Below, one piece after another: positions 53,203-62,180 of a stretch of 64,000 nucleotides of DNA. The DNA lies in contig CANMXU010000004.1 in the NCBI GenBank assembly GCA_947501935.1, positions 62,001 to 126,000 of the forward strand, read 5' to 3'. Position numbers and translations under genes: made by a program. Position 1 is the stretch's first letter, and each line of letters opens with the position of its first letter. Source of the DNA: an uncultured Alteromonadaceae bacterium (GTDB lineage: Bacteria; Pseudomonadota; Gammaproteobacteria; Enterobacterales; Alteromonadaceae). The notes beneath the pieces are model-generated. The model was given only the letters and a program-made list of their open reading frames with translations, did no database searches and was not told where the DNA came from.

Positions 53203-55530
53203 TTATTGCGGTTTGTATTGCTCTAATAATTGATAAAATGCTTTTACATTAATGGGTTTTGCTAAATATTCATTAAAGCCTGCTGCCAAATATTGTTCAA
53301 CATCATTGGTCATTACATTGGCGGTTAAGGCAATAATAACGAGTTCAGGATGGGCTTTTTTTATCGCTTTACAGGCTTGCATTCCATCTAATCTTGGCAT
53401 TTGAATATCCATAAAAATTAGATCAGGAACGTTAGTTTCCATATATTCTAGCGTTTCAACGCCATCATTGGTTATATCTACTTCAGCATTTGTCGGTTTA
53501 ACCACGGCAGTAAATATTTTTTGATTCACCCGATTATCTTCAGCAAGTAATATTTTTACTCCGGCTAAATTGGGTGTGTTTTCTTGCGCGCTTGGCACTT
53601 GCTTTTTTAGTTGCTGCTGGGGTACGGATAAGGCTAATTCAAAGGTGGTGCCTTGAGCTTCAACACTGCTAACCTTAATAGTGCCTTGCATTAATTGCAC
53701 TAAATTTTGAGTTATTGCCATACCTAAACCGGTACCGCCAAATTTACGCGTGGTCGACTTATCTGCTTGTTCAAAACGTGAAAAAACCTGCTTAATTTGG
53801 CTTGCAGACATGCCTATGCCAGAGTCAGCAACTTTGAATAATAAGGTGTCTTTTTTAGTGCCGACATGCAGCGATACCGTACTGTTGTCGCTGAATTTTA
53901 AAGAGTTTGATAATAGGTTAACGAGAATTTGTTTTATGCGAATAGCGTCACCATTCCAGCCTTCTTGATAGTTGTCAGCATAGGTTACCGAGATCGTATT
54001 ATTTTTTTGCTTAGCTAACGGCGTTAACTCTAAAGTAACTAGCTTGATAATATCTTGCAAATTAAAGGGCTGGCGCTCTAAGGTTAATTTACCTGCTTCA
54101 ATTTTGGAAAAGTCTAAAATGTCATTAATTATGGTCAGTAATGAGTTTGATGAGAAAATGGCGGTTGCAATCATTTCTTGGGCGTCAGCGGGTAAATCGA
54201 GTCGATGTAAAACTTGTAAACTGCCGAGTACACCGTTCATTGGTGTGCGTATTTCGTGACTCATATTAGCGACAAAGGCTGATTTTGCTTCGTTGGCAAC
54301 ATCGGCTAATCTTTTGGCACTGGCCAGCTCAATATTTTGCGCTTTTAATAATTCAAGGCTAGCACTTTGCTTACGGTTACTCTCTTCTAACGCTTGGGTT
54401 TTTTTGTTCACTAGTGCTTTTAAGCGGCGATTAAATAAAAATTGAATAATAATAAAACTGATAAAAACAACCAATAAGGCCGCTAAACCGTAATAAACTT
54501 TGCTATTAACAAGGTGGGTTTTTTCTTGATAGTCTCGGATCAACAAGCCATCAATGTTTCCGTTTTTTGGCGCCATACCAAGTTCTAAATATGTGGCGGC
54601 AATACGGTTAAACCGTGCTGGATAGGTAGTGCCAATAGGAACTGTGCCGAATTTAATAATAGAAGCTGTTGCTTGTGCCTCATGCTTTAACCATTCTTTA
54701 TCAAGGTTTGGCTTATATTTTTCTAAAATTAGCTGGATGGCTTCGTTTTGATTTTCAAGCGCATACTGCCAACCTTGATAAATTGCTTGATTAAAGCGCA
54801 TCACTTTTTCATAGTTATTGTGAACGTACTTTTCAGAAGTGAAAACTAAGTCGCCATAAAAATCAATACCATAACTGCTTGGGTCGATAATATTTACACT
54901 GATATTTTTCATTTTATACAAATGAGGTTGATCTGAAATATAAGCTGACATTACGTCGGCTGTGCTATTGGTTAATGCCCAGTTATCAAAGTTATGTGGA
55001 ACAAAGGTAAAGTCATTTTCGCCAATATTGAACATCTGCATAATCGCTTGTAAGGGGGCATCATCAATATTTTGCTGAAACATGATGCGTTTACCTTTGA
55101 GATCATAAGGGCTTTTTATATCGCTTTCTTTTAGGCTCATATAAACGAGGGGACTCGTTTGAAATATAGTCGTGCTGATAACAACAGGCTTACCCTGTAA
55201 TCGTTGGAGAACTATGCTGGAGTCGGCAATACCAAAAGTAGCTTTGCCATTTAATACATCATCAATAGGGGAAGTGGCTAAGTTGCGCTCACGAATTTCT
55301 ACTTCAAATCCCGCTTGCTTAAAAAAGCCTTTTTCCTTGGCCATGTAGTATCCCGCAAATTGAAACTGGTGCATCCATTTCAACTGTAAGCTAACTTTCT
55401 CTAACGCTTGAGCTGGTAAAGAAAGCAGCATACTAAGCAGTATTAAAATTGCTTTATTCAATATTAAATTCCCATTTAAGTGCCATTGAAGAGTGTAGCC
55501 AATGGAGAGATTATTGCTTAATTTAATCAA
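53203..55530 (-). CDS. Hybrid histidine kinase with an NMT1/THI5-like periplasmic sensor
   Basis: This is a 775-residue membrane sensor. A signal segment (about residues 24-42) precedes a periplasmic binding-protein-like domain of the NMT1/THI5 type (about 45-335; [20 protein letters not shown] then [12 protein letters not shown]). Next come one transmembrane helix (346-366), a coiled coil, HisKA with His425 in [10 protein letters not shown], HATPase ([26 protein letters not shown]), and a C-terminal receiver with Asp708 in FMDIQMP. There is no HPt or output domain, so a partner regulator must lie elsewhere. Such sensors detect small ligands (thiamine-precursor-like or sulfonate-like in relatives). 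It converges with the sulfatase and is divergent from the large secreted protein. No good Shine-Dalgarno is visible at this start. Confidence 0.93.
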   Translation of the reverse strand: MIKLSNNLSIGYTLQWHLNGNLILNKAILILLSMLLSLPAQALEKVSLQLKWMHQFQFAGYYMAKEKGFFKQAGFEVEIRERNLATSPIDDVLNGKATFGIADSSIVLQRLQGKPVVISTTIFQTSPLVYMSLKESDIKSPYDLKGKRIMFQQNIDDAPLQAIMQMFNIGENDFTFVPHNFDNWALTNSTADVMSAYISDQPHLYKMKNISVNIIDPSSYGIDFYGDLVFTSEKYVHNNYEKVMRFNQAIYQGWQYALENQNEAIQLILEKYKPNLDKEWLKHEAQATASIIKFGTVPIGTTYPARFNRIAATYLELGMAPKNGNIDGLLIRDYQEKTHLVNSKVYYGLAALLVVFISFIIIQFLFNRRLKALVNKKTQALEESNRKQSASLELLKAQNIELASAKRLADVANEAKSAFVANMSHEIRTPMNGVLGSLQVLHRLDLPADAQEMIATAIFSSNSLLTIINDILDFSKIEAGKLTLERQPFNLQDIIKLVTLELTPLAKQKNNTISVTYADNYQEGWNGDAIRIKQILVNLLSNSLKFSDNSTVSLHVGTKKDTLLFKVADSGIGMSASQIKQVFSRFEQADKSTTRKFGGTGLGMAITQNLVQLMQGTIKVSSVEAQGTTFELALSVPQQQLKKQVPSAQENTPNLAGVKILLAEDNRVNQKIFTAVVKPTNAEVDITNDGVETLEYMETNVPDLIFMDIQMPRLDGMQACKAIKKAHPELVIIALTANVMTNDVEQYLAAGFNEYLAKPINVKAFYQLLEQYKPQ

Positions 55531-56236
55531 CTTTTAACTTGGATAAGTTGCTATATTTTCTGGCAGTTATTTATTTTAGGCTAATGCTTACCTCAAGCAT
55601 CTACGATGCGTTTTTTTTACTTCATTAACAAGGTTAATTTACCAGTTTATCAACGATAGTTTCACTGCTCTAGCGCGTTGTGCGCATGTGGCATTTTGCA
55701 TTGATTCTTTTTATAACTAACTAATATATTAAATACCTGCGCTTTATCACTAATGTTCTGTTCGCTTTATATTTACAATTATTTAAAAAAAATATCGATA
55801 AAAATTAAATTGCTGTTTTTATTGGGGTTGTTGAGGTTGGTGATTTTTCTAGTTAAGTGAAGGTTATTTTTAAAAATCGATCATTTTTATTTTAAGTAAT
55901 TGATAAGTAGTTTTATCTTTGCTTTTTATATTTATGTAGCTCACTTTGCCTATGTTTGTGTTGGTTATCTTATATGTTTTGTGTGTTTTATTTATAAAGT
56001 GCTAAATATTTTGTTGCTGCTATTCTCATTATTCAAGCGGATATTTTAGTGGGTATTAAGTATCGGTTTGCAACAGATCTGGTTGTTCTTAAATCAGAGG
56101 TTACTTTTAAAGTATGGGCGAAGTTGAGCAGAATTGGCTCGTATTGCATAGGGCATGGAGTAGGTTATCTCGAGTTAAGGTTAGATATAGAACAACTGCT
56201 AGGTCATAAAAATAATATTAAATGACGAGGAATAGC
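55531..56236. other. Long AT-rich region upstream of the first large secreted protein
   Basis: About 700 bases with no credible gene, very AT-rich, between the divergent hybrid kinase and the large secreted protein. The final stretch (56200-56218, TAGGTCATAAAAATAATAT) recurs almost exactly upstream of the second paralogue (62141-62160). The size suggests complex promoter control, but no named site was recognised. Confidence 0.5.
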
Positions 56237-59200
56237 ATGATTTATCTAAATAAAATTGGTCGCCGCAATGTGGTGACGCTAAAACATTGGCAAAACATTA
56301 TAAGCGTATTACTGATGAGTTGCTTGATTGGTAGTCCATTAGCCGCACAAGAACTTATTGAAGAGGTTATATATAGCGATACCTTTGAAAATAATACTTT
56401 AGACAGTGGCTGGTTTAATGCTTCAAATACTGGCAAGGTTGAAGCAACAACCAAAGACAGTTATCAAGGAAGTTACAGCGTACGGATAAAAAGAGGAGCG
56501 ACCTTACAACGCACCATTCCAGTTTCTGGCTACACCAGTATTACTATAGATTACATGCGTAAAACCAAGCACTTGGATGATGACGATGAATTCCTCACAG
56601 TGCAATGGTCTACTGACCAATTACTTTGGCATACCTTAGAAGTTAGTCAATATGATGATTGGCAAAATAGAAACTTCACCTTTGAGTTAGCAGAGCTTGA
56701 TAATATTTACCTGCGCTTTGATGTAACCTCAAAAGTTAATTCTGAAAAAGCCTTTATCGATAATTTGCTGGTTACTGGTCAATACTACACCGCCTCGGAT
56801 AATCCCAACCTAAATAGCGTGCCTTGGTCGTATGAAAATGGTGGTTCTGATCTTGTTGCCGCCGCACGCTATGCTGGCTTATATGCGTTAGGTGATAGAG
56901 CCAGTAACAGCATAGCTATTTATAATATTGAGCAGCAAAAAATAGCCGAGATTAATGAACAGCAAATTAGTGCTTTACTTGCAGAAGGTAGCAATATTCA
57001 AGGTGAAAACTATGGTCCTGCAAGTTTAGCTTTTTCAGCATCAGGGCGATTATTATTTATAGCTGTTAATGTTGAAGGCGATGGCAGCTCTGGGAATACT
57101 GATGCGGTATTACAATTTAATAGCGGCACAAAAACCTTAACTCGATTTATTGAAAATGTCAGCCTGTCTAGCTCTGCTTCAGCGGGAAATTTAGGCATGC
57201 TTCATCACCAAGGTGAGCTATGGCTAGGTACGGGGGGGGGACAAGTTTTACGTTTTCAAGCGCAAGGCAATGATAGTGTTGGTCAATTACTTAATAGTTA
57301 TAACTTAGCCGCTAACCCAAGTAGTGAGATAGTAGGTTCTATAACTGTTGATAGCATGGCAAATACTGCTTATATCGGCACCGCCACTCAGCTTTATCGA
57401 CTAAATTTTGTAAATCAAGAAATCACAGCTATTGCTACGGTTGAGCAGCTTAAAAGCGTAACTTACGGGCGAAACTTTGGCGGAGCTGAGCAAGGCGGTT
57501 TATATCTATTAAGTGAAAATGCTAATGGGATTGCTCAGCTAAGTTTTGTCGATAATAGCAGTTTAAAACAAAACATTATTGATAACAGCGCCTTGCTACC
57601 TAGTTTATATAGTGAATTAACTCAAGGCTCGGCAATTGCTGCCACTGCCGATGGAAAAATATTAGTTGCTGGTGAAACTTCGACTTTATTGAACGATATT
57701 ACCGATACCCGCATGTCGTATTCACAATGGCTGCGTAATGAATATGATCAGTACATTACTTTTATACGCTCGGCTTGTTGGCCTGAAGGGGTACGAGAAG
57801 GCTGGGTTAGTGGCACTGAGCCAAAACCCGATCAAGGCCGGTATCGGGCATATTCAACCGGAGCATCTGGCTGGGCAGCATTAATGTTAATGACTGATGA
57901 GGCAATGTTTGGTCAATCGGCAGAAGCTGAAGTGCAAGCGATTATTACCCGCTTTGCTGGTTTACACCCCGACGGTATTGGCCCTGAAGTGACCACCGAC
58001 GGTTTGTACTACGGTGATTATTATCCTGATACTGGCTTAAAATATGGTTACCCTTCGATTTATTCGACCGCGAAAATGGTTAATGCAGCTATTTATGCGC
58101 GAAAATTTTACCCTAACAATGCCATTATGGTGACTGCTGCGAATAAAATTATTGGCATGCAAAAAAACTACGCCGACTATTTACGTGATTATGCAAAAGT
58201 AGAATTAACAGGCGGCATGTATGGTCCTGAAGCTGAAAATACTTTACAAAATACACCACCGTATCAAGAGTCTTATTTATTCTCTGAACTTGCGGCGGCT
58301 CAAGATCCTATGGCGGTAAATGCTTACGAAGACTGGTGGAAACATCATCAAAACCATGACAGCAAAAATGACTACTTAACCAATGAACCGGTGATAAAGT
58401 GGAACATTTCATCGTTTGTTGAGCAATATGGCCATATTGTTTTTAAAGACCGTCGTGAAAATGCTGATTGGCGAGCAAACTTTAATAATCTTTATGCCCA
58501 TTATGGTGCTTGGACAGATGATAATAACCCTGACTATTTAACCGTTTTCTCTGCTGGAGCTACCGAAACCCAAGGTTATAACGCCGATAAAATTAATCAT
58601 CATCCCAATACTATAACGCACTTTCCTGGAGTATTAGGTTTTGGCATGTATGGCAATAGCGCTCCTATGGTGGCGGGGTATTTTGCTTATCGCGATGGTG
58701 CTCGCCAGAAAATGAAAGGAAAAGACGGCGTATTTGGGCCAAATGTCACAATAGGAGCAGAAATATTAACTCGTTACTCTAATGAAAATCCCAGCTGGGA
58801 ATTAAACCGTTTAGCGATACCTGATATGGTTTTTGGTTTATATGGTTTAGTTGAGCAACTTACTGATGATGAAGGTAATAAGGGCATTATCGACCGCCTT
58901 ATTGCCCGCGATGCTAGTCCAGAAGATTTTGCCGTACATGAAAGTTATGGTCATAGTGCCAGTTCATTTGAGACACAAGGGCAATTGATGAATGTAGTTA
59001 ACGGCCAGTTTTCTTCATACAAAGATGGTTGGACTACCTTAGGCACTGACTTTCTATATTATGCACCTAATGTGGAAACACAAACCATTAGTGGCAGAAG
59101 TGGAGAAATTCGCTCTACTACAAGCATGGATAGCTCGGCCGAGTTTGGCCGTTTTCAACAGACTATAGACATGAGTGCTGAGCCAAGTTTAACCCCGTTT

Positions 59201-59977
59201 ATATTGCGCGGGGATGGTAAAATTTATTTCGCTGGTGCTGAAGATCAAAGCTATCTAAAAATTGAATGGGATGAAGACAATGATCCTAATAACACTAGTG
59301 CTTTTTCAGCACAATATAGCGATGTATTAGACGCCGATGACTATGCCACTCCAGAGGCTACTACGGCTGAAAAAAGTTTTGATATCACTACTCGCAAACC
59401 TGTTGGCGCTAATTTTGTCCATGTAAGTTTTGAGGTGAAACGTAACCTTAATGTTGCGCCAAAATATATTCGTTATTTTTTTGATAATTTAACCATGCGA
59501 CGCTTACGTATTGACTTAGCTGACGCGCTTGATGGTGCATGGAGTAGTATTGACGGCGTAAGAGCTACAGTAATTGTTGATGGCGATAGTGCTAACTTTT
59601 TACTGCGCAACGGTACTAATAAAGATGACGAGTCGCTTATTTATCGTGACTTCTTGCTTGCTACCGATGACCCATTAGGTACGCGCTATGTTGTTACCGG
59701 CAATATAGACACTGCTAATATTGAAGATGCAGAGCTACTTGTTTATGTTGAAATTCGCAGTAGTAGCGATCCTACTTACTTCCGCCAAGAAGGCGGTGAC
59801 GTGGTGAATATTAATACCAGCTCACGGGATATTTATTATTCCGGTCGGCGTCTTGAAGCCCATGAAGATCAACTGCGTGTTTTTATTCGTTTTAAAAAGC
59901 GAGTAATACGTGCTTGGCATGATCAAACAGCGACATTACACGCCATTGATGTTGGTAAACAAGCACCTTCTTTTTAG
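56237..59977 (+). CDS. Large secreted multidomain protein, copy A (unrecognised; possibly glycan-active)
   Basis: The protein has 1246 residues from the ATG at 56237, preferred over one 15 bases upstream because GAGGAA lies just before it and the same leader precedes copy B. Order: signal peptide (to about residue 37); beta-sandwich-like domain (43-175; SGWFNASNT, DDDDEFLTVQWSTDQLLWHT, resembling lectin/carbohydrate-binding modules); repeat-rich beta-propeller-like domain (about 195-490; LAFSASGRLLFIAVN, HHQGELWLGTGGGQVLRF); helical domain (about 493-915; REGWVSGTEPKPDQGRYRAY, TTDGLYYGDYYPDTG, EDWWKHHQNH); C-terminal beta domains (918-1246). I do not recognise the family. The Trp/Glu/Asp-rich helical domain suggests a glycan-processing (alpha/alpha)-barrel, as inference only. 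A G9 run sits at 57232-57240. Confidence 0.75.
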   Translation: MIYLNKIGRRNVVTLKHWQNIISVLLMSCLIGSPLAAQELIEEVIYSDTFENNTLDSGWFNASNTGKVEATTKDSYQGSYSVRIKRGATLQRTIPVSGYTSITIDYMRKTKHLDDDDEFLTVQWSTDQLLWHTLEVSQYDDWQNRNFTFELAELDNIYLRFDVTSKVNSEKAFIDNLLVTGQYYTASDNPNLNSVPWSYENGGSDLVAAARYAGLYALGDRASNSIAIYNIEQQKIAEINEQQISALLAEGSNIQGENYGPASLAFSASGRLLFIAVNVEGDGSSGNTDAVLQFNSGTKTLTRFIENVSLSSSASAGNLGMLHHQGELWLGTGGGQVLRFQAQGNDSVGQLLNSYNLAANPSSEIVGSITVDSMANTAYIGTATQLYRLNFVNQEITAIATVEQLKSVTYGRNFGGAEQGGLYLLSENANGIAQLSFVDNSSLKQNIIDNSALLPSLYSELTQGSAIAATADGKILVAGETSTLLNDITDTRMSYSQWLRNEYDQYITFIRSACWPEGVREGWVSGTEPKPDQGRYRAYSTGASGWAALMLMTDEAMFGQSAEAEVQAIITRFAGLHPDGIGPEVTTDGLYYGDYYPDTGLKYGYPSIYSTAKMVNAAIYARKFYPNNAIMVTAANKIIGMQKNYADYLRDYAKVELTGGMYGPEAENTLQNTPPYQESYLFSELAAAQDPMAVNAYEDWWKHHQNHDSKNDYLTNEPVIKWNISSFVEQYGHIVFKDRRENADWRANFNNLYAHYGAWTDDNNPDYLTVFSAGATETQGYNADKINHHPNTITHFPGVLGFGMYGNSAPMVAGYFAYRDGARQKMKGKDGVFGPNVTIGAEILTRYSNENPSWELNRLAIPDMVFGLYGLVEQLTDDEGNKGIIDRLIARDASPEDFAVHESYGHSASSFETQGQLMNVVNGQFSSYKDGWTTLGTDFLYYAPNVETQTISGRSGEIRSTTSMDSSAEFGRFQQTIDMSAEPSLTPFILRGDGKIYFAGAEDQSYLKIEWDEDNDPNNTSAFSAQYSDVLDADDYATPEATTAEKSFDITTRKPVGANFVHVSFEVKRNLNVAPKYIRYFFDNLTMRRLRIDLADALDGAWSSIDGVRATVIVDGDSANFLLRNGTNKDDESLIYRDFLLATDDPLGTRYVVTGNIDTANIEDAELLVYVEIRSSSDPTYFRQEGGDVVNINTSSRDIYYSGRRLEAHEDQLRVFIRFKKRVIRAWHDQTATLHAIDVGKQAPSF

Positions 59978-59983
59978 CATTAA

Positions 59984-60019
59984 CAGATAGTTAAACAGAT
60001 AGTTAAACAGATAGTTAAA
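59984..60019. repeat. 12-bp perfect tandem triplet after copy A
   Basis: Three exact copies of CAGATAGTTAAA beginning seven bases after the stop codon of the large secreted protein. Confidence 0.95.
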
Positions 60020-60029
60020 CCGAAAGTTA

Positions 60030-60058
60030 GGCAGCAATAGCTTATTGCTGCCGTTTAC
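60030..60058 (+). terminator. Terminator of copy A
   Basis: Perfect 10-bp stem GGCAGCAATA / TATTGCTGCC with a 3-base loop, followed by a weak GTTTACTTGTT tail, 53 bases after the stop codon. Confidence 0.7.
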
Positions 60059-60260
60059 TTGTTATCGTCTGAGGTTAGTTAGAGTCTGTAGCGCTTGGTA
60101 ACTGTATTTGAGCCTGCACATGTTAGCGCAGTAGTTATTCCATTTATGCTATCTTTTCTAATGCTTAGTTTACTCGACAATAGAGGCCAATATTCTTAAT
60201 TAGCTATTAAAACAGGCCCGTAGAATAAATGAGGCATGCTGAAGTTTTATTAACTTTTAA

Positions 60261-60351
60261 ATAGCTATGTTTGAGATAGCTATGTTTGAGATAGCTAAGC
60301 TTGAAATAGCCAAATTTGAAATAGCCAAATTTGAAATAGCTAAGCTTTGAA
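60261..60351. repeat. Sixfold 15-bp tandem repeat downstream of the SRPBCC gene
   Basis: Units read ATAGCTATGTTTGAG twice, ATAGCTAAGCTTGAA once, ATAGCCAAATTTGAA twice and a 16-base ATAGCTAAGCTTTGAA. The array lies 15 bases beyond the stop codon of the minus-strand SRPBCC gene; the paired variants show stepwise duplication. Confidence 0.92.
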
Positions 60352-60365
60352 TATTCACTAATAAA

Positions 60366-60881
60366 TTAAGCGATAATTATTTTGGCTAGCTCTTCATCAG
60401 ACGGTAATTTTTCACTAACAAGTTCACCTGTTACACTATGATATGCTAAACCCGTCATCACTTTCTTAAATATGCCTTTCATTACAGCTCGCATGAGCAA
60501 TTGCCCCATCACCCAACCAAGTGGACCACCTTTAACAACAAAGTCCGCTGACATAAAAATTTCACTGCTGTTTTCATCAATCGCCGTTACTTTCATTTCT
60601 GATTGCATGCTTTTTAGTGGCATTGAATGGTTCGAAATATCCATCTTATAACCTTGACCTGCTTGGTATTCAATAATCTCTTCTACAAGGCTTGAGCCGT
60701 CATTAAAAGTACAAGATCTTTTTGCACCTAAACCTGAGCTAATATCATTAACGCTAGCAGATGATTTAATCGTCATAGCAAACTTCTCAATACTGCTATA
60801 GTCGTCAAGTACCTGCCAAATTTTTTCTGCTGGTACATTTACTTTTAATGTTTTTTCGCAATGATGTGTCATCGTATTCAC
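60366..60881 (-). CDS. SRPBCC (START-like) family protein
   Basis: This is a 171-residue soluble protein of the polyketide-cyclase/START-like fold. It begins CEKTLKVNVPAEKIWQVLDD, contains SGLGAKRSCTFNDGSSLVEE and ends with a long helix (GGPLGWVMGQLLMRAVMKG). The fold binds hydrophobic ligands in a cavity; no catalytic function can be named. It follows the TetR gene on the same strand after 88 bases and is probably controlled by it. It is unrelated in sequence to the large secreted proteins on either side. Confidence 0.85.
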   Translation of the reverse strand: MNTMTHHCEKTLKVNVPAEKIWQVLDDYSSIEKFAMTIKSSASVNDISSGLGAKRSCTFNDGSSLVEEIIEYQAGQGYKMDISNHSMPLKSMQSEMKVTAIDENSSEIFMSADFVVKGGPLGWVMGQLLMRAVMKGIFKKVMTGLAYHSVTGELVSEKLPSDEELAKIIIA

Positions 60882-60969
60882 CTTGTATGTTTTTTCTTTC
60901 GTTAATTTCTACTAGTTAATTAATGCTAGCTAGCACAATAATTGTCGCTATTGAGTTTTACCGCTTGGG

Positions 60970-61620
60970 TTAACTTCTTGTTTTTAAACCTTGAATAATT
61001 ATTTCAATGGATGTGGTTAAATCTGTTTTAAAGTCTGGTTTCAATGCCTGAAATTCATCAAGTTGATAAAGTTGTTTTAGTGCGTCACTTTGGCTGTTTG
61101 CTGTCCAAGCATTTGTGGTCGCTGCATAGCTTAAATTTAATAATTTAAAGGCATTTTCACCTTCAATATCAGGGTAAATTCTGCTGATATCTAAGCTCAG
61201 GGGATAAAGCAAATTAATCGACAAACGTTTAAATTCCACCAACTGTTCAAATGAGCTATTTCTTTCTAATGAAGTAAACAAAATAGGCATTAAATCGAGC
61301 AACTTGGGTTGTGACAACATTGTATTTAGCCATATATCAGCAAAAGCTTTTGGCTCAACCTCTTGTTTAAGCGTGCTTAATTGTTGGCTAAAATCACCTG
61401 CCCACTGCTTAAATAAGTCGGCAAAAACATTCAAAAAAATCTCATCTTTTGAACTAAAGTAGCGATACATGTTCGACTTGGTAAAGCCCGATTCAACAGC
61501 AATAGCGTTAAAACTTACCTTGTCGTAGCCGTTGTTTTTAAAAAGCGTAAAAGCTGCTCGATAAATAGCCTTTTTGCGTTCATTTTTATTTTCGTCTGTT
61601 CTTGCTCGTTGCCAATTCAT
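60970..61620 (-). CDS. TetR-family regulator of the SRPBCC unit
   Basis: This is a 216-residue repressor. The helix-turn-helix (about residues 15-62) reads KKAIYRAAFTLFKNNGYDKV then FTKSNMYRYFSSKDEIFLNV. The C-terminal domain is of the larger TetR ligand-binding type. Two nearly identical 20-base boxes stand 10 bases before its ATG, indicating autoregulation. The SRPBCC gene follows downstream. Its relation to the flanking large secreted paralogues is unknown. Confidence 0.9.
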   Translation of the reverse strand: MNWQRARTDENKNERKKAIYRAAFTLFKNNGYDKVSFNAIAVESGFTKSNMYRYFSSKDEIFLNVFADLFKQWAGDFSQQLSTLKQEVEPKAFADIWLNTMLSQPKLLDLMPILFTSLERNSSFEQLVEFKRLSINLLYPLSLDISRIYPDIEGENAFKLLNLSYAATTNAWTANSQSDALKQLYQLDEFQALKPDFKTDLTTSIEIIIQGLKTRS

Positions 61621-61630
61621 ATTTGTTAGT

Positions 61631-61680
61631 TAAGTGTCTACTGGTCTCTTATGTGTAATTTAAGAGACTACTGGTCTTTT
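61631..61680. promoter_or_regulatory. Direct-repeat operator boxes of the TetR gene
   Basis: TAAGTGTCTACTGGTCTCTT (61631-61650) and TAAGAGACTACTGGTCTTTT (61661-61680) match at 17 of 20 bases and are spaced 30 bases apart. Each has a short dyad (AGAC-TACTG-GTCT in the second). The position directly upstream of the TetR start supports autoregulatory binding. Confidence 0.72.
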
Positions 61681-62180
61681 GTCAAGCCTGAATATTAACC
61701 AGCGTCTTAATATCAGCAGTATTTTTTTAAAATGGTGTAAATATTTAAAAGGGGCGTTAATAACGTGAATAAAAAAATTAACTTTTCATTCTTATTTATG
61801 CCTGCATAAAGAGCGGCATGGCAGAGCTATCGAGTTAGAAAGTTAGCATGCTTTGAAGAGAGTTTATGGTCGTTATGTACAGGAATTGCCCACCTTTCTA
61901 GTTCATTTTTATTAGGCGTTATTTATGTACTTTATCTTTTAAAGTTCACTTTAACGCTATTTAATTTGCTTTTTGATTCTATTTTATTTGTTTTTTATGT
62001 TAAAAGTACAATATGCTTTTGTAACTGCTATTATCTTTTATGCAAGTTGTCATTTTATTGGCTTTAAAATGATGGATTGCTAGTTATCTATTTGTATTTA
62101 AAGGAGGAATTACTAAATACAACTTAGTAAGAGTAGAAGTTAGGTCAATAAAAATAATATAAAAAAACACAAGGAATAGT
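61681..62180. other. AT-rich upstream region of copy B
   Basis: About 500 bases with no gene. Its end (62141-62160) is nearly identical to the leader of copy A. A strong Shine-Dalgarno-like AAGGAGGAAT at 62101-62110 is not followed by a usable start codon. The rest is unassigned. Confidence 0.5.

Larger units (their letters stand above)
59978..60365. other. Repeat-bearing intergenic region after copy A
   Basis: About 390 bases with no gene. It holds a 12-bp triple repeat, a strong hairpin, and a sixfold 15-bp repeat (each listed separately). The rest is plain AT-rich sequence. Confidence 0.7.

Noticed and set aside
62101..62110. Very strong Shine-Dalgarno-like AAGGAGGAAT upstream of copy B
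   Set aside because: No start codon follows at usable distance, and the frame closes at once; it is not counted as a gene start, though it could be a leader element.
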